From the NCBI RefSeq assembly GCF_010730575.1, contig NZ_AP022614.1, positions 930,001 to 994,000 of the forward strand: DNA of 64,000 nt, written 5' to 3'. How positions within the stretch are numbered: position 1 is the stretch's first letter; every line of letters starts with the position of its first letter. Position numbers and translations under genes: made by a program. Below, one piece after another: positions 1-7,215 of this stretch. Under the pieces are notes generated by a model. That model searched no databases and had not been told where the DNA came from. It saw only the letters and a list, made by a program, of their open reading frames with translations. The stretch comes from Mycobacterium parmense (lineage in GTDB: Bacteria; Actinomycetota; Actinomycetes; Mycobacteriales; Mycobacteriaceae).

Positions 1-916
1 CCGGGACGAGGCCCGTGGTGGCCACGGCGCGGACGAGATCCTCCAGGTCGGCCCGGTCGCCTACGGTGATGCTGCGCGTCGTCGCGCCGCTGCCCTTCAG
101 GAGGAAATAGTCGACGCCCGGGTTGTCTTGGCTGAGGAAGCCGATCAGCGTCACCTCCTTGTTCACGCCGACCGCCCGCAGTGACTGCTCGATGGTGGCC
201 GGGCCGCCGACTTCGACGACGCGGTCGACGCCTCGACCTCCCGTCGCCTCGCGCACCTGGTCGCCCCAGTTCGGGTTGCTGCGGTAGTTGATGACCTCGT
301 CGGCGCCCAGGGCCCGCAGCTTCTCCGCCTTCCGCGGGCTGGAGGTCGTCGCGATGACGCGGGCGCCGAACACCTTTGCCAGCTGCAGCGCGAAGATCGA
401 CACCCCGCCCGAACCGAGGGTCAGCACCGTCTGGCCCGCCCGGACCGGTGTGGGTCCACCCAGCGCATTCCACGCGGTGACCCCGGCGCACGGCAGGGTC
501 GACGCCTGCTCGTCGGAGATCGCCGCGGGTATGCCGACGACCGCCTCCTGCGACACCACCTTGTATTCGGCGAGCCACCCGTCCTGCCCGCTGCCGTAGC
601 TGTCGGAGTTCGCGGTGGCCGGCATCGGGCCGCCGAACCACCGGGGGTGGAAGGCGCTGACGACCCGGTCGCCCGGCCGGAAGGTTTGAACGCCCTCACC
701 GACCTCGACGACTTCGGCCGCGGCGTCGCTGCACGGCACCAGACCCTTCCTGGCCTCGCGCACATAGCGGCCCAGCGGGATGGCGATGTCCCGGTAGTTC
801 AGCGAGACGGCCTTGATGGCGAGCAGTAGCTCTCCACGCTGCGGTGACGGGACCGGCTCGTCGTGCAGTCGTAACCCGTCGAGCCCATCGTCGCCATCGA
901 ACCGGTAGACGTGCAT
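1..916 (-). CDS. Zinc-independent-type alcohol dehydrogenase / quinone oxidoreductase family protein (partial)
   Basis: The gene starts at an ATG (MHVYRFDGDDG) and runs off the left edge without a stop, so about 305 N-terminal residues are seen. The sequence has the MDR-superfamily layout: a GroES-like N-terminal half (NYRDIAIPLGRY, then PCSDAAAEVVEVG and the RPGDRV loop) and a Rossmann half with the dinucleotide motif LGSGGVSIFALQLAKVFGARV. The final visible part holds the GADEVINY segment typical of these enzymes. The usual structural zinc cysteines are not evident, which favours the zinc-free quinone-reductase/alcohol dehydrogenase subgroup. Substrate is unknown. It lies 41 bp downstream of the TetR gene on the same strand and is probably co-transcribed with it. 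It fits a redox step for the divergent catabolic-looking operon, which is inference. Confidence 0.85.
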   Translation of the reverse strand, partial: MHVYRFDGDDGLDGLRLHDEPVPSPQRGELLLAIKAVSLNYRDIAIPLGRYVREARKGLVPCSDAAAEVVEVGEGVQTFRPGDRVVSAFHPRWFGGPMPATANSDSYGSGQDGWLAEYKVVSQEAVVGIPAAISDEQASTLPCAGVTAWNALGGPTPVRAGQTVLTLGSGGVSIFALQLAKVFGARVIATTSSPRKAEKLRALGADEVINYRSNPNWGDQVREATGGRGVDRVVEVGGPATIEQSLRAVGVNKEVTLIGFLSQDNPGVDYFLLKGSGATTRSITVGDRADLEDLVRAVATTGLVP

Positions 917-957
917 GATCGAGATCCTTTCTGTCGGTGCGAATGCGGCAGAGGCTC

Positions 958-1551
958 TTACGCTGGTTCGGTCGATCGCGCGGGTACCTCGAGCACCCTC
1001 TCGATGGCGTTGGGTATGTTCTCGACGGCGTTGGGGCCGCCGAGGGCCAACCGCATGAGATAGCCGGGCAGCACGCACAACAACAGGTCGGCCAGGGCGG
1101 TCGGGTCGAGCCGGCCGTCGTCTTGGCGGTGCGCGCCGGCGCTCAGCTTGGCGAAGGCGGTGGCGATGGCGTTGCGCAGGTGCGCGGCCAGCGTCGGGTT
1201 GCGCAGGGCTTCCGACCAGACCAGCAGGGCGATCGCGGCGAATCCGTCCTCGCCATGGCGCAGGGTGACGAAGTCGATCGCGGCCGCAATGGCTGCCTGC
1301 GGGCTCGCGCCGTCGTCGATGGACCTGCCGATGACGGCGACGACCTGCTCGAGGTTGTCGGCGGCGATCGCCTCGATGACCGCGTCCTTGCTGGGGAAGT
1401 AGCGATACACCGCGCCGGAGGACATTCCCGCCTCCGCGACCAGGTCGTGCATCGAGGCGGCGTGAAATCCGTTGCGGATGAAGCAGCGCCGCGCGGCCGC
1501 CATGATGTGCGCGCGCCGTTGCGCGCGGTATTCGGGCGTGACTTTCGGCAT
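958..1551 (-). CDS. TetR family transcriptional regulator
   Basis: Predicted 197-residue repressor. The N-terminal helix-turn-helix is clear: RAHIMAAARRCFIRNGFHAASMHDLVAEAGMSSGAVYRYFPSKD, with the SGAVYRYF recognition helix typical of TetR proteins. The C-terminal ligand-binding half (about residues 60-197) is the variable part and does not reveal a ligand. I chose the internal ATG (MPKVTPEYRAQ) because family members start just before the HTH; an upstream ATG at 1596 would add 15 residues. That upstream ATG would place the coding sequence over a palindrome at 1573-1590 that looks like its operator. The gene is divergent from the four-gene operon starting at 1681 and likely autoregulates and controls both sides. 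Confidence 0.9.
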   Translation of the reverse strand: MPKVTPEYRAQRRAHIMAAARRCFIRNGFHAASMHDLVAEAGMSSGAVYRYFPSKDAVIEAIAADNLEQVVAVIGRSIDDGASPQAAIAAAIDFVTLRHGEDGFAAIALLVWSEALRNPTLAAHLRNAIATAFAKLSAGAHRQDDGRLDPTALADLLLCVLPGYLMRLALGGPNAVENIPNAIERVLEVPARSTEPA

Positions 1552-1572
1552 GTGCGCCACCCTAGCATAAAA

Positions 1573-1590
1573 AACACGAACGTTCGCGTT
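1573..1590. promoter_or_regulatory. Near-perfect 18-bp palindrome, probable TetR operator 1
   Basis: The dyad is centred on ACGT with core CGAACGTTCG and only one mismatched pair across 18 bp. It lies just upstream of the chosen start of the TetR gene, in the intergenic region shared with the divergent operon. TetR proteins typically bind such dyads beside their own gene. The assignment is from position and symmetry only. Confidence 0.55.
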
Positions 1591-1620
1591 TGACATCCGA
1601 ACCGGGCGGGCGCATCATAA

Positions 1621-1640
1621 AAACGTGGACGTTCGTTCGC
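1621..1640. promoter_or_regulatory. Second, imperfect copy of the palindrome, probable TetR operator 2
   Basis: The segment GGACGTTCG matches the core of the first dyad with one change and is also centred on ACGT, about 49 bp away from the first centre. It lies 40-60 bp upstream of the ATG at 1681, where it could block the divergent promoter. Confidence 0.45.
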
Positions 1641-1680
1641 GGATCCGATCCCTCGACGTAGCGGAGGAGATGAACAAGAG

Positions 1681-2250
1681 ATGACCGAAACCACCGACTT
1701 CGGCACCTTCGGCCGGTTCGTGGAAACGCCGGTCGACCAGATGAACCCCGACATGAAGCGGGCCTACGAGTTCACCCGCGGGTTGCGGGGGCTGGTGCCC
1801 GGCCCGCACAAGATCTGGCTGGCCAACCCGACCCTGTCGACCACCATCGTGCCGACCGGTGCCTATTTCCAGCAACACTCCACCCTGACCAAGGCCGAGA
1901 TCGAAATCACCACCGTCCTGGTCACCGCGCAATGGCGCAGCGCGTATGCCACTTACGAGCACGAAATCATCGCCGAGCGCGACGGCCACCTCGACCCGCG
2001 GCGGGTCGAAGCGCTGATCGCGGGTTTGCCGGTGTCGTTCGACGACCCGCGAGAGCAGGTGGTCTACGAGTTGGCGTCCGCGTTGGTCACCGCGCGGGTG
2101 GTGCCGACGGGCCTCTACCGGCGCGCCCGGGACCTGCTGGGCGATGCGGGCATCGTCGACGTTGCGGTGCTGCTGGGCTGGTTCACCATGGTGTGCATGA
2201 CGCTGGGCGCCTTCGACGTGCCCGCCAACGCCGAGGGGCTGGACCAGTGA
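1681..2250 (+). CDS. Carboxymuconolactone decarboxylase-like (AhpD-fold) protein, first copy
   Basis: A 189-residue protein with the all-helical CMD/AhpD fold. The diagnostic segment is ITTVLVTAQWRSAYATYEHE, followed by ALIAGLPVSFDDPREQVVYELASALV and a C-terminal helix with LGWFTMVCMTLGAFDV. The position where redox-active AhpD proteins have CxxC is here RSAYATYEHE, so peroxidase-type activity is not expected. Gamma-CMD-type proteins act on aromatic-catabolism lactones, but many homologues are of unknown function. An AGGAG-type ribosome site (GGAGGAG, about 1662-1668) precedes the ATG. It is the first gene of an operon whose members overlap by 3-4 bases, which suggests translational coupling. 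Confidence 0.8.
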   Translation: MTETTDFGTFGRFVETPVDQMNPDMKRAYEFTRGLRGLVPGPHKIWLANPTLSTTIVPTGAYFQQHSTLTKAEIEITTVLVTAQWRSAYATYEHEIIAERDGHLDPRRVEALIAGLPVSFDDPREQVVYELASALVTARVVPTGLYRRARDLLGDAGIVDVAVLLGWFTMVCMTLGAFDVPANAEGLDQ

Positions 2251-2846
2251 ACGGCCCCGCCCACGGCCCGGGCGGCCGCCTGGACTTGGCCGATCGGGCC
2301 GAGCTCGACGACCCCGCGCGGCAGTTGTTCGACGACATCACGGCCACCGCGGTGGCATGGGCCCGGCGCAGCGGATTCGCGGCGGCCACCGCCGACGGGC
2401 GCCTGATCGGGCCGTTCAATCCCAGCCTGCTCAACCCGGGGCTCTCGGCCGCCTTTCTGAACCTGCAGGCCGCCGAAGAGCAGTACACGTCCCTGGACGA
2501 GCGCACCCGGCAGGTGGTGATCCTCACCGTCGGTTCGGTGTGGCGGGCCCCCTACGAGCTCTACGCCCACTCCGCCGTCGCCAGGCGCGCGGGACTGCCG
2601 GAGTCGGTGATCGCCGAGCTGGTCGCCGGCGGGCAGCCCGCCGCACTCACCGACGACGAAAGGACCGCCCACCGCCTGGCCCGCGAACTGTCCACCGGAC
2701 ACGGCGTCGCCGACGCCTTGTATCACGAAGCGACGCAACGATTCGGCGCCGCAGGGGTTTTCGACATCGCCGTGCTGACCGGGATCTATCACACCGTCTG
2801 CGCGATTCTCAACGCCTTCGCGATTCCCGCGCCCGACCACCAATGA
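2247..2846 (+). CDS. Carboxymuconolactone decarboxylase-like protein, second copy
   Basis: A 199-residue paralogue of the preceding protein. It starts at a GTG that overlaps the upstream stop (GTGA), so it is probably translationally coupled. The core is RQVVILTVGSVWRAPYELYAHSAVARRAG, then DDERTAHRLARELSTGHGVADALYHEA and the final GIYHTVCAILNAFAIPAP. Like its neighbour it lacks the CxxC pair of AhpD. The two copies align along their length but are strongly diverged, so they may form a heteromer or act on successive intermediates; that is inference. The CMD fold often works as trimers or hexamers. Confidence 0.8.
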   Translation: MNGPAHGPGGRLDLADRAELDDPARQLFDDITATAVAWARRSGFAAATADGRLIGPFNPSLLNPGLSAAFLNLQAAEEQYTSLDERTRQVVILTVGSVWRAPYELYAHSAVARRAGLPESVIAELVAGGQPAALTDDERTAHRLARELSTGHGVADALYHEATQRFGAAGVFDIAVLTGIYHTVCAILNAFAIPAPDHQ

Positions 2847-2850
2847 CTAT

Positions 2851-2880
2851 CGAGGACCAACGAGGACCAACGAGGACCAT
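2851..2880 (+). repeat. Three tandem 10-bp units carrying GAGGA
   Basis: The unit CGAGGACCAA occurs twice exactly and a third time with a final T in place of A. It ends directly before the ATG at 2882. Each unit holds a GAGGA Shine-Dalgarno-like core. The total of 30 bp keeps the reading frame open from an upstream ATG at 2843. Confidence 0.9.
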
Positions 2881-2881
2881 C

Positions 2882-3895
2882 ATGTCTCTTCCGCCTTTGC
2901 CCACCGTGACTCTCACCCCCGTCGCCTACTTTCCGCAGAAGTACTTCCTGGAGAACCTCGCCGTGCGCGCCGACGGCTCGCTGCTGATCACCGCCGTCCT
3001 GCAGCGCGAACTGTGGTGGGTGCCGAAGCCCCGGCCGGGCGAGCTCGTCGACCCGGTCCTGCTGCACACCTTCGATCATCTGGTCACCGGGATCGTCGAG
3101 GTCGCACCCGAGGTATTTGTCGTGAACCTGACCCTGGCCTACACGACCGGTGAATCCTGCCTGGCGAGAGTCGATCTCACCGACTGGGCGCCCGGGCGGC
3201 CCGTGCGGCCCGAGATCATCTACACGTTCGACGAGCGGGCCCGCGGACTCAACGGTAGCTGCCTGCTCGCCCCCGGGGTGCTGGCGGTCGCCGACTGCTT
3301 CGCCGGGCTGATCTGGCGCGTCGACCTCGACGAGCACGCTCGGCATGCCTCCGCTCAGGTGTGGCTCGCCCACGACACGATGGCCTTCGACCCCGACAGC
3401 GGTGTGCCGCCGCCCCCGCAGCCCGGTGTCAACGGCGTGCGCTACGGCCCGCACACCGGCTACCTGTACTACACCTCGACCGCGCAAAAGGTGTTCATGC
3501 GCGTCGCGGTCGACCCGTCGACGCTAAATCCCGCTGGGCCTGCGGAATTCGTGGCCGCGGTCGACAACGCGGATGACTTCTGCCTCGACGAGCACGCGGG
3601 GTTCGCCTACGTCACCAGGCACCGCGCCAACACGATCGACCGGGTGCCGCTGCAGCCGCGGCACGGCAGCGAGGTCCGCCACATCGCCGGTGACCCGTTC
3701 GACGACGTTCTGGTGGGGCCGTCGAGTGCCGCCTGGGCGGACGGCGAAGGCGGGAGGGTCGCTTATGTCACCACCGACGGCGGCACCACCGCCCCTCCCG
3801 ACGGAGTAGTGCGGCGCGCCGCCGTGTTGCGCGTCGAACTGGACGTCGAACCGGGCTCGGCCGCGGCCGCACCGGCGACCGGGGCGCCCGCGTGA
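2882..3895 (+). CDS. SMP-30/gluconolactonase-like six-bladed beta-propeller protein
   Basis: A 337-residue protein with the repeated beta-strand pattern of SMP-30/strictosidine-synthase propellers: FLENLAVRADGSLLITAV, GLNGSCLLAPGVLAVADCFAGLIWRVDL, NGVRYGPHTGYLYYTSTAQKVFMRV and DDFCLDEHAGFAYVTRH. Family members hydrolyse lactones or bind small ligands with a metal held by Glu, Asn and Asp residues. I see no signal peptide. I took the ATG at 2882 because the last GAGGA of the tandem repeat lies at Shine-Dalgarno distance. An in-frame ATG at 2843 overlaps the upstream stop (ATGA) and would add 13 residues encoded by the repeat. Placed between two CMD-like proteins and a hydrolase, a lactonase role is plausible but unproven. 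Confidence 0.75.
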   Translation: MSLPPLPTVTLTPVAYFPQKYFLENLAVRADGSLLITAVLQRELWWVPKPRPGELVDPVLLHTFDHLVTGIVEVAPEVFVVNLTLAYTTGESCLARVDLTDWAPGRPVRPEIIYTFDERARGLNGSCLLAPGVLAVADCFAGLIWRVDLDEHARHASAQVWLAHDTMAFDPDSGVPPPPQPGVNGVRYGPHTGYLYYTSTAQKVFMRVAVDPSTLNPAGPAEFVAAVDNADDFCLDEHAGFAYVTRHRANTIDRVPLQPRHGSEVRHIAGDPFDDVLVGPSSAAWADGEGGRVAYVTTDGGTTAPPDGVVRRAAVLRVELDVEPGSAAAAPATGAPA

Positions 3896-4680
3896 GCCGG
3901 CACACCGTCACCACGGCGCAGGCGTCGATCGACACCCGCGTCGACGGGGACGGGCCCGCCGTCGTCATCATCCCGTCCTACGGACGTGGCGCCGGCAGCG
4001 ACTTCGACACGGTGACCGCGAGGCTCGTCGCCGCAGGCTATCGGGTGCTGCGCCCAGAGCCGCGCGGCGTCGCGGGTTCCTGCGGCCCGATGAGCGGTGT
4101 CACCTTCGCCGACATGGCCGGCGATATCGCGCGGGTGATCGACGACCTGGCCGACGGGCCCGCGGTCATCCTCGGGCACGCGTTCGGCAACTTCGTCGGC
4201 CGCGCCACCGCCGTGCACCACCCCGACAAGGTGGCCGCGGTGATCCTGGCTGCCGCGTCCGGGAGAACCGTTGACCCGCAAGTCAATACAGCACCCCTGC
4301 GCGCCGGTGACCTTACGCTGCCGGACACCGACCGACTGGCCGCGCTGCGGCTGGCCTTCTTCGCGCCCGGCCACGACGCCACGATCTGGCTGACCGGCTG
4401 GTATCCGGAAACCCTGGCGATGCAAGTGGACTGCGTGCGCCGCACCGACGTCGCGCGCTACTGGGGCGCCGGAAACGCCCCGGTGTTCGAGATCATCGCG
4501 GCCCTCGACCCCTTTCACAAGCGCGACGAATGGGGGGACCTGCGTGCCCGCTACGGCGACCGCGTCACCACCACGGTGATCGACGACGCCGCCCACGCCC
4601 TGTTCCCCGAACAACCCGATGCCGTCGCCACCGCGATCCTCGACTACCTGCAGACCGGGGGCCACGGCCCCGGTCGCTGA
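3892..4680 (+). CDS. Alpha/beta hydrolase-fold protein with Ala at the nucleophile position
   Basis: A 262-residue alpha/beta-hydrolase-fold protein. The N-terminal strands (AVVIIPSYGRGAGSDFDTV), the VLRPEPRG segment and the helix-loop VILGHAFGN fit the fold. The nucleophile elbow, normally G-x-S-x-G, reads G-H-A-F-G, so the usual serine is alanine. The C-terminal TVIDDAAHALFPEQP holds the usual catalytic histidine. Either it catalyses chemistry that needs no nucleophile, as cofactor-free hydroxynitrile-lyase or C-C-lyase-like members do, or it is a binding protein. It starts at a GTG overlapping the upstream stop (GTGA) and is the last gene of the operon. It converges on the next gene with a gap of only 5 bp. 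Confidence 0.8.
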   Translation: MSRHTVTTAQASIDTRVDGDGPAVVIIPSYGRGAGSDFDTVTARLVAAGYRVLRPEPRGVAGSCGPMSGVTFADMAGDIARVIDDLADGPAVILGHAFGNFVGRATAVHHPDKVAAVILAAASGRTVDPQVNTAPLRAGDLTLPDTDRLAALRLAFFAPGHDATIWLTGWYPETLAMQVDCVRRTDVARYWGAGNAPVFEIIAALDPFHKRDEWGDLRARYGDRVTTTVIDDAAHALFPEQPDAVATAILDYLQTGGHGPGR

Positions 4681-4685
4681 GACTG

Positions 4686-5186
4686 TCAGACGCGCTCGGC
4701 GCGCATGTTCATGTCGATCGTGCCCTGACACGCGCCGCTCAATATCTCGGTGTGCATGGTGCCCGAGAGCGATCCGTCGGGTTGAGGTGTGTAGCGCACG
4801 TCGGCCCGGGCCGGATTCCACTGAATCGTGGTGTCGGGCATCATGCAGTCCCACTGAAAATCGCTGACCTGGGTCCACGACGACCCGTCCCAGGTGAACT
4901 GAATCGGTTGCTTGACCGTCGGGTTGCTCGGCGGCGGGCCGCCGACGATCGTGGCGGTACAGGTTCCGCCCGCACAGCTCGAGCGGAACGTGTAGGTGTC
5001 GGTGTGCTGCTCCTCGGGGTCGCCGGCGGCGATGCTCGTCCCGGATTTCGGGCCGACCATGAACGTGATCGCGTACTGGCCGTTCCACGACGGGGACTCC
5101 GCCGCGGCGGTCACCGGAAGCGACGGGACGATCGCCAGCGGCACGACGCACGAACCGACGACACTGCTCAGACGTTTCGGGGACAC
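4686..5186 (-). CDS. Secreted conserved mycobacterial protein of unknown function
   Basis: A 166-residue protein with an N-terminal signal peptide (MSPKRLSSVVGSCVVPLAIVPSLP, then VTAAAES as the likely cleavage region). The mature part has four cysteines: SSCAGGTC, then WDCMMPD and SGACQG. It is rich in Thr, Ser and Gly and resembles the family of small secreted mycobacterial proteins with a WNGQYAITF-type start and a DGSLSGTMHTEI motif near the end. The function of that family is unknown to me. It starts at GTG with a good ribosome site (AGGAG) upstream. It converges on the hydrolase operon and is read away from the coiled-coil gene. Confidence 0.75.
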   Translation of the reverse strand: MSPKRLSSVVGSCVVPLAIVPSLPVTAAAESPSWNGQYAITFMVGPKSGTSIAAGDPEEQHTDTYTFRSSCAGGTCTATIVGGPPPSNPTVKQPIQFTWDGSSWTQVSDFQWDCMMPDTTIQWNPARADVRYTPQPDGSLSGTMHTEILSGACQGTIDMNMRAERV

Positions 5187-5473
5187 CGGCTTCTCCTGTG
5201 GGGCCGCACCCCAGACATTCTGGTCGGCCGCCCCTCGGCGAACAAGCGTCCGGCGGTTCCGGAGTGGTCAGCCGGCCATCCCGCCTTCGAGGTGATCCGT
5301 CGTCGCACCGTCGTCGCGTCGCCCGTGCGTTGCGCCGCCCCGGCGGCCGTTCCTGCGGTGCAGCTCACCTCGCGGATTATTGCGACGTCGGCCGGGGTAA
5401 TAACTTCGGATCGACCGGAGTGGGGGCCGGGGTCGGGTGATGTCATGCCGGGCCAGGAGCGGGTGCGCTTCGG
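5187..5473. other. Intergenic region with no gene recognised
   Basis: This 287-bp stretch separates two divergently read genes and must hold the promoter of the secreted protein. I see no tRNA, no long inverted repeat and no convincing -35/-10 pair. Open frames across it look like shadows. Confidence 0.4.
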
Positions 5474-5872
5474 TTGGGGGGAACGTTGGAGTGGGAGGCT
5501 GAGCAACGCCGCGTCAGGGCGCAGGTAGAAGCGGGCCGGGAACGCCTGGCCCAACTTCGCCGCCGCCACGAGGATTTGGTTGCCCGATCGATCGGTGAGC
5601 AGCAATTGCAACGCGCCCGCGAGCACCTGCGCCAGGCGGCTCGGCGTGCGGTCGCGGCGCAGCTGGCGGCCGCTGACGAGCTCGAGCGATTCGCCGACCT
5701 GCACGACGCGGCCGCACGGGCTCACGAGGTCGCCGGGGCGGACTTCGTCGACGATCTGCTGCTCATTGCGCACGTGCACGTGGCCGAGATGCACCGCTCG
5801 GCCGCGCGCGCCAAACGCGCCCTGGCACGCGAATGCCGCGACCAGGCGCAGCAGTGCTCCTGGGAGCTCTGA
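5474..5872 (+). CDS. Hypothetical helical, Arg/Ala-rich protein
   Basis: A 132-residue protein I cannot assign to a family. It is almost entirely predicted alpha-helix, rich in Ala, Arg, Glu and Gln, with heptad-like spacing (EQRRVRAQVEAGRERLAQLRRRHEDL), so a coiled coil is likely. There is no signal peptide and no membrane segment. Two cysteines lie near the end (RECRDQAQQCSWEL). The start is uncertain: TTG at 5474 is used here, and another TTG lies at 5486 in frame. Its 3' end is 83 bp from the stop of the convergent sigma-factor gene. Codon composition fits the surrounding genes. It could be a small regulatory partner, but nothing shows that. Confidence 0.5.
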   Translation: MGGTLEWEAEQRRVRAQVEAGRERLAQLRRRHEDLVARSIGEQQLQRAREHLRQAARRAVAAQLAAADELERFADLHDAAARAHEVAGADFVDDLLLIAHVHVAEMHRSAARAKRALARECRDQAQQCSWEL

Positions 5873-5955
5873 TCCCGGCGCCGGAAACGTCGAGACGCCA
5901 TTGTGTTTTGACGTCGCCGCGGTCCGAGAACGAGGCAAACCTTCGCGCGCGTCGT

Positions 5956-6819
5956 TCAGGTCCGTGCCGCAGAACCCCGGGCGCTGCCACGGTCACGGCG
6001 CCGTATTCCGGCCAGCACGTCGTCGGCTGCGCGGAACCGGAGGTGGCGGACCCGCCCGGCCTCGACCGTGAAGTCGAAGGCGACCTTGACCTGTCCGCGG
6101 TGGATCCAGGCGGCGCCCGGGCGATCGCCGACGAAGACGGCAAAGGCAGCTGCCGCAGCGCCATTGAAGAACCTGGCCACCTCGTCGGCGCCTGCCAAGC
6201 GAGCCGGCGTGCCGAGCGCGATCGCGGCTTCATCGGCGGTGACCACCACGTCCGGAGCCAGCAATTGGAGCAGCCGTGAGAAGTCACCCTCGCGGGCCGC
6301 GGCCATGAAGGCGTCCACGATCTCCCAGTCGGCCAGGGCATCGTCACGCACCGGCGCGCGCACCTTGGCCCGAGCCCGAGAGGCCAGCTTGCGCGCCGCG
6401 ACCGATGTCGTGTCGAGCATCGATGCGATCGACTCGAAGCCGACACCGAAGCTGTCGTGCAGAACAAAGGCCACGCGCTCGGCGGGCGTGAGCCGGTCGA
6501 GCACCACCTGCAGCGCGATGCCGACGGTGTCGGCCAGCACGACGTCGTCGGCGGGATCGGGTGCCCTCGCTTCGAGCTCTATCGACTCGGTCGGCACCGG
6601 GGCACGCGCCCGCAGCCGGTCGAGGCACAGCCGCGAGGTCGCCGTGGTGAGCCAGCCCGCCAGATTGCTGATCGGCTCCTCGGTGGCCTGAAGCCGCAAC
6701 CAGGCCTGCTGCACGATGTCCTGTGCCGCGTCGGCATCTCCCAGGATGTGCGCGGCGATGCGCTGCAGGCGAGGACGCTCGGTCTCGAAGCCCTCGCCGA
6801 GCTGCTCGTCGCTCACCAT
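5956..6819 (-). CDS. ECF sigma factor with C-terminal SnoaL-like domain (SigJ/ECF41-like)
   Basis: Predicted 287 residues. Region 2 spans about residues 10-75 (PRLQRIAAHILGDADAAQDIVQQAWLRLQ), and region 4 spans about 105-165 (VVLDRLTPAERVAFVLHDSFGVGFESIASMLDTTSVAARKLASRARAKV). A C-terminal NTF2/SnoaL-like domain of about 110 residues follows (EIVDAFMAAAREGDFSRLLQLLAPDVVV). Sigma factors of this layout have no separate anti-sigma factor; the tail is thought to modulate activity. I chose the ATG before VSDEQLGEGF. The open frame continues 43 codons upstream, but that part does not look like sigma region 2. The divergent DUF1059 gene 81 bp away is a possible target. Homologous groups often sit by oxidoreductases or CMD-like proteins; two CMD-like genes lie 3 kb away here. 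Confidence 0.85.
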   Translation of the reverse strand: MVSDEQLGEGFETERPRLQRIAAHILGDADAAQDIVQQAWLRLQATEEPISNLAGWLTTATSRLCLDRLRARAPVPTESIELEARAPDPADDVVLADTVGIALQVVLDRLTPAERVAFVLHDSFGVGFESIASMLDTTSVAARKLASRARAKVRAPVRDDALADWEIVDAFMAAAREGDFSRLLQLLAPDVVVTADEAAIALGTPARLAGADEVARFFNGAAAAAFAVFVGDRPGAAWIHRGQVKVAFDFTVEAGRVRHLRFRAADDVLAGIRRRDRGSARGSAART

Positions 6820-6899
6820 CGCGGTCACACTTTCGTCGTCGGATGCGTCACCATCCTGACGCACCCGGATCGCCCGGTGTGACCGTAGGAGGATCCCCG

Positions 6900-7136
6900 T
6901 TGAAGACCATGACCTGCCAGGACCTAGGTGGCCCGTGCGACTTCGCACACCGCGGTGAGAGCGCCGACGAGATCATCAAGGCACAGGACCGGCACCTCAA
7001 AGAACTCGTCAAGACCGGCGATGACGCCCACGTCCCCGCCCGAGACGACATGAAGGGCCGCTGGCGCCACCCCATGAAGTCGATGAGCTGGTACAACGAC
7101 GTCAAGAAGCGGTTCGCCGAGCTGCCGGAGACGTGA
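6900..7136 (+). CDS. DUF1059 family small protein
   Basis: A 78-residue protein starting LKTMTCQDLGGPCDFAHRG, which matches the usual opening of DUF1059 proteins (MKTMTC, a Gly-Gly-x-Cys motif, then a histidine). The TTG start at 6900 is preferred. TAGGAGGA lies 6 bp before it, and the Lys-Thr-Met-Thr-Cys opening is preserved only from that codon; the ATG at 6909 would remove it. The C-terminal half is basic (MKGRWRHPMKSMSWYNDVKKRF). The pair of cysteines and nearby histidines could bind a metal. The role is unknown. It is divergent from the sigma-factor gene and followed by the DUF1801 gene. Confidence 0.75.
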   Translation: MKTMTCQDLGGPCDFAHRGESADEIIKAQDRHLKELVKTGDDAHVPARDDMKGRWRHPMKSMSWYNDVKKRFAELPET

Positions 7137-7215
7137 GGTTGAGGTTCCGGAAGGCGGCGTCGTGACCGCATCCGGCATCGTCGGAATTCATCAAGTCGGG
7201 TCGAAGGGAGCACAC

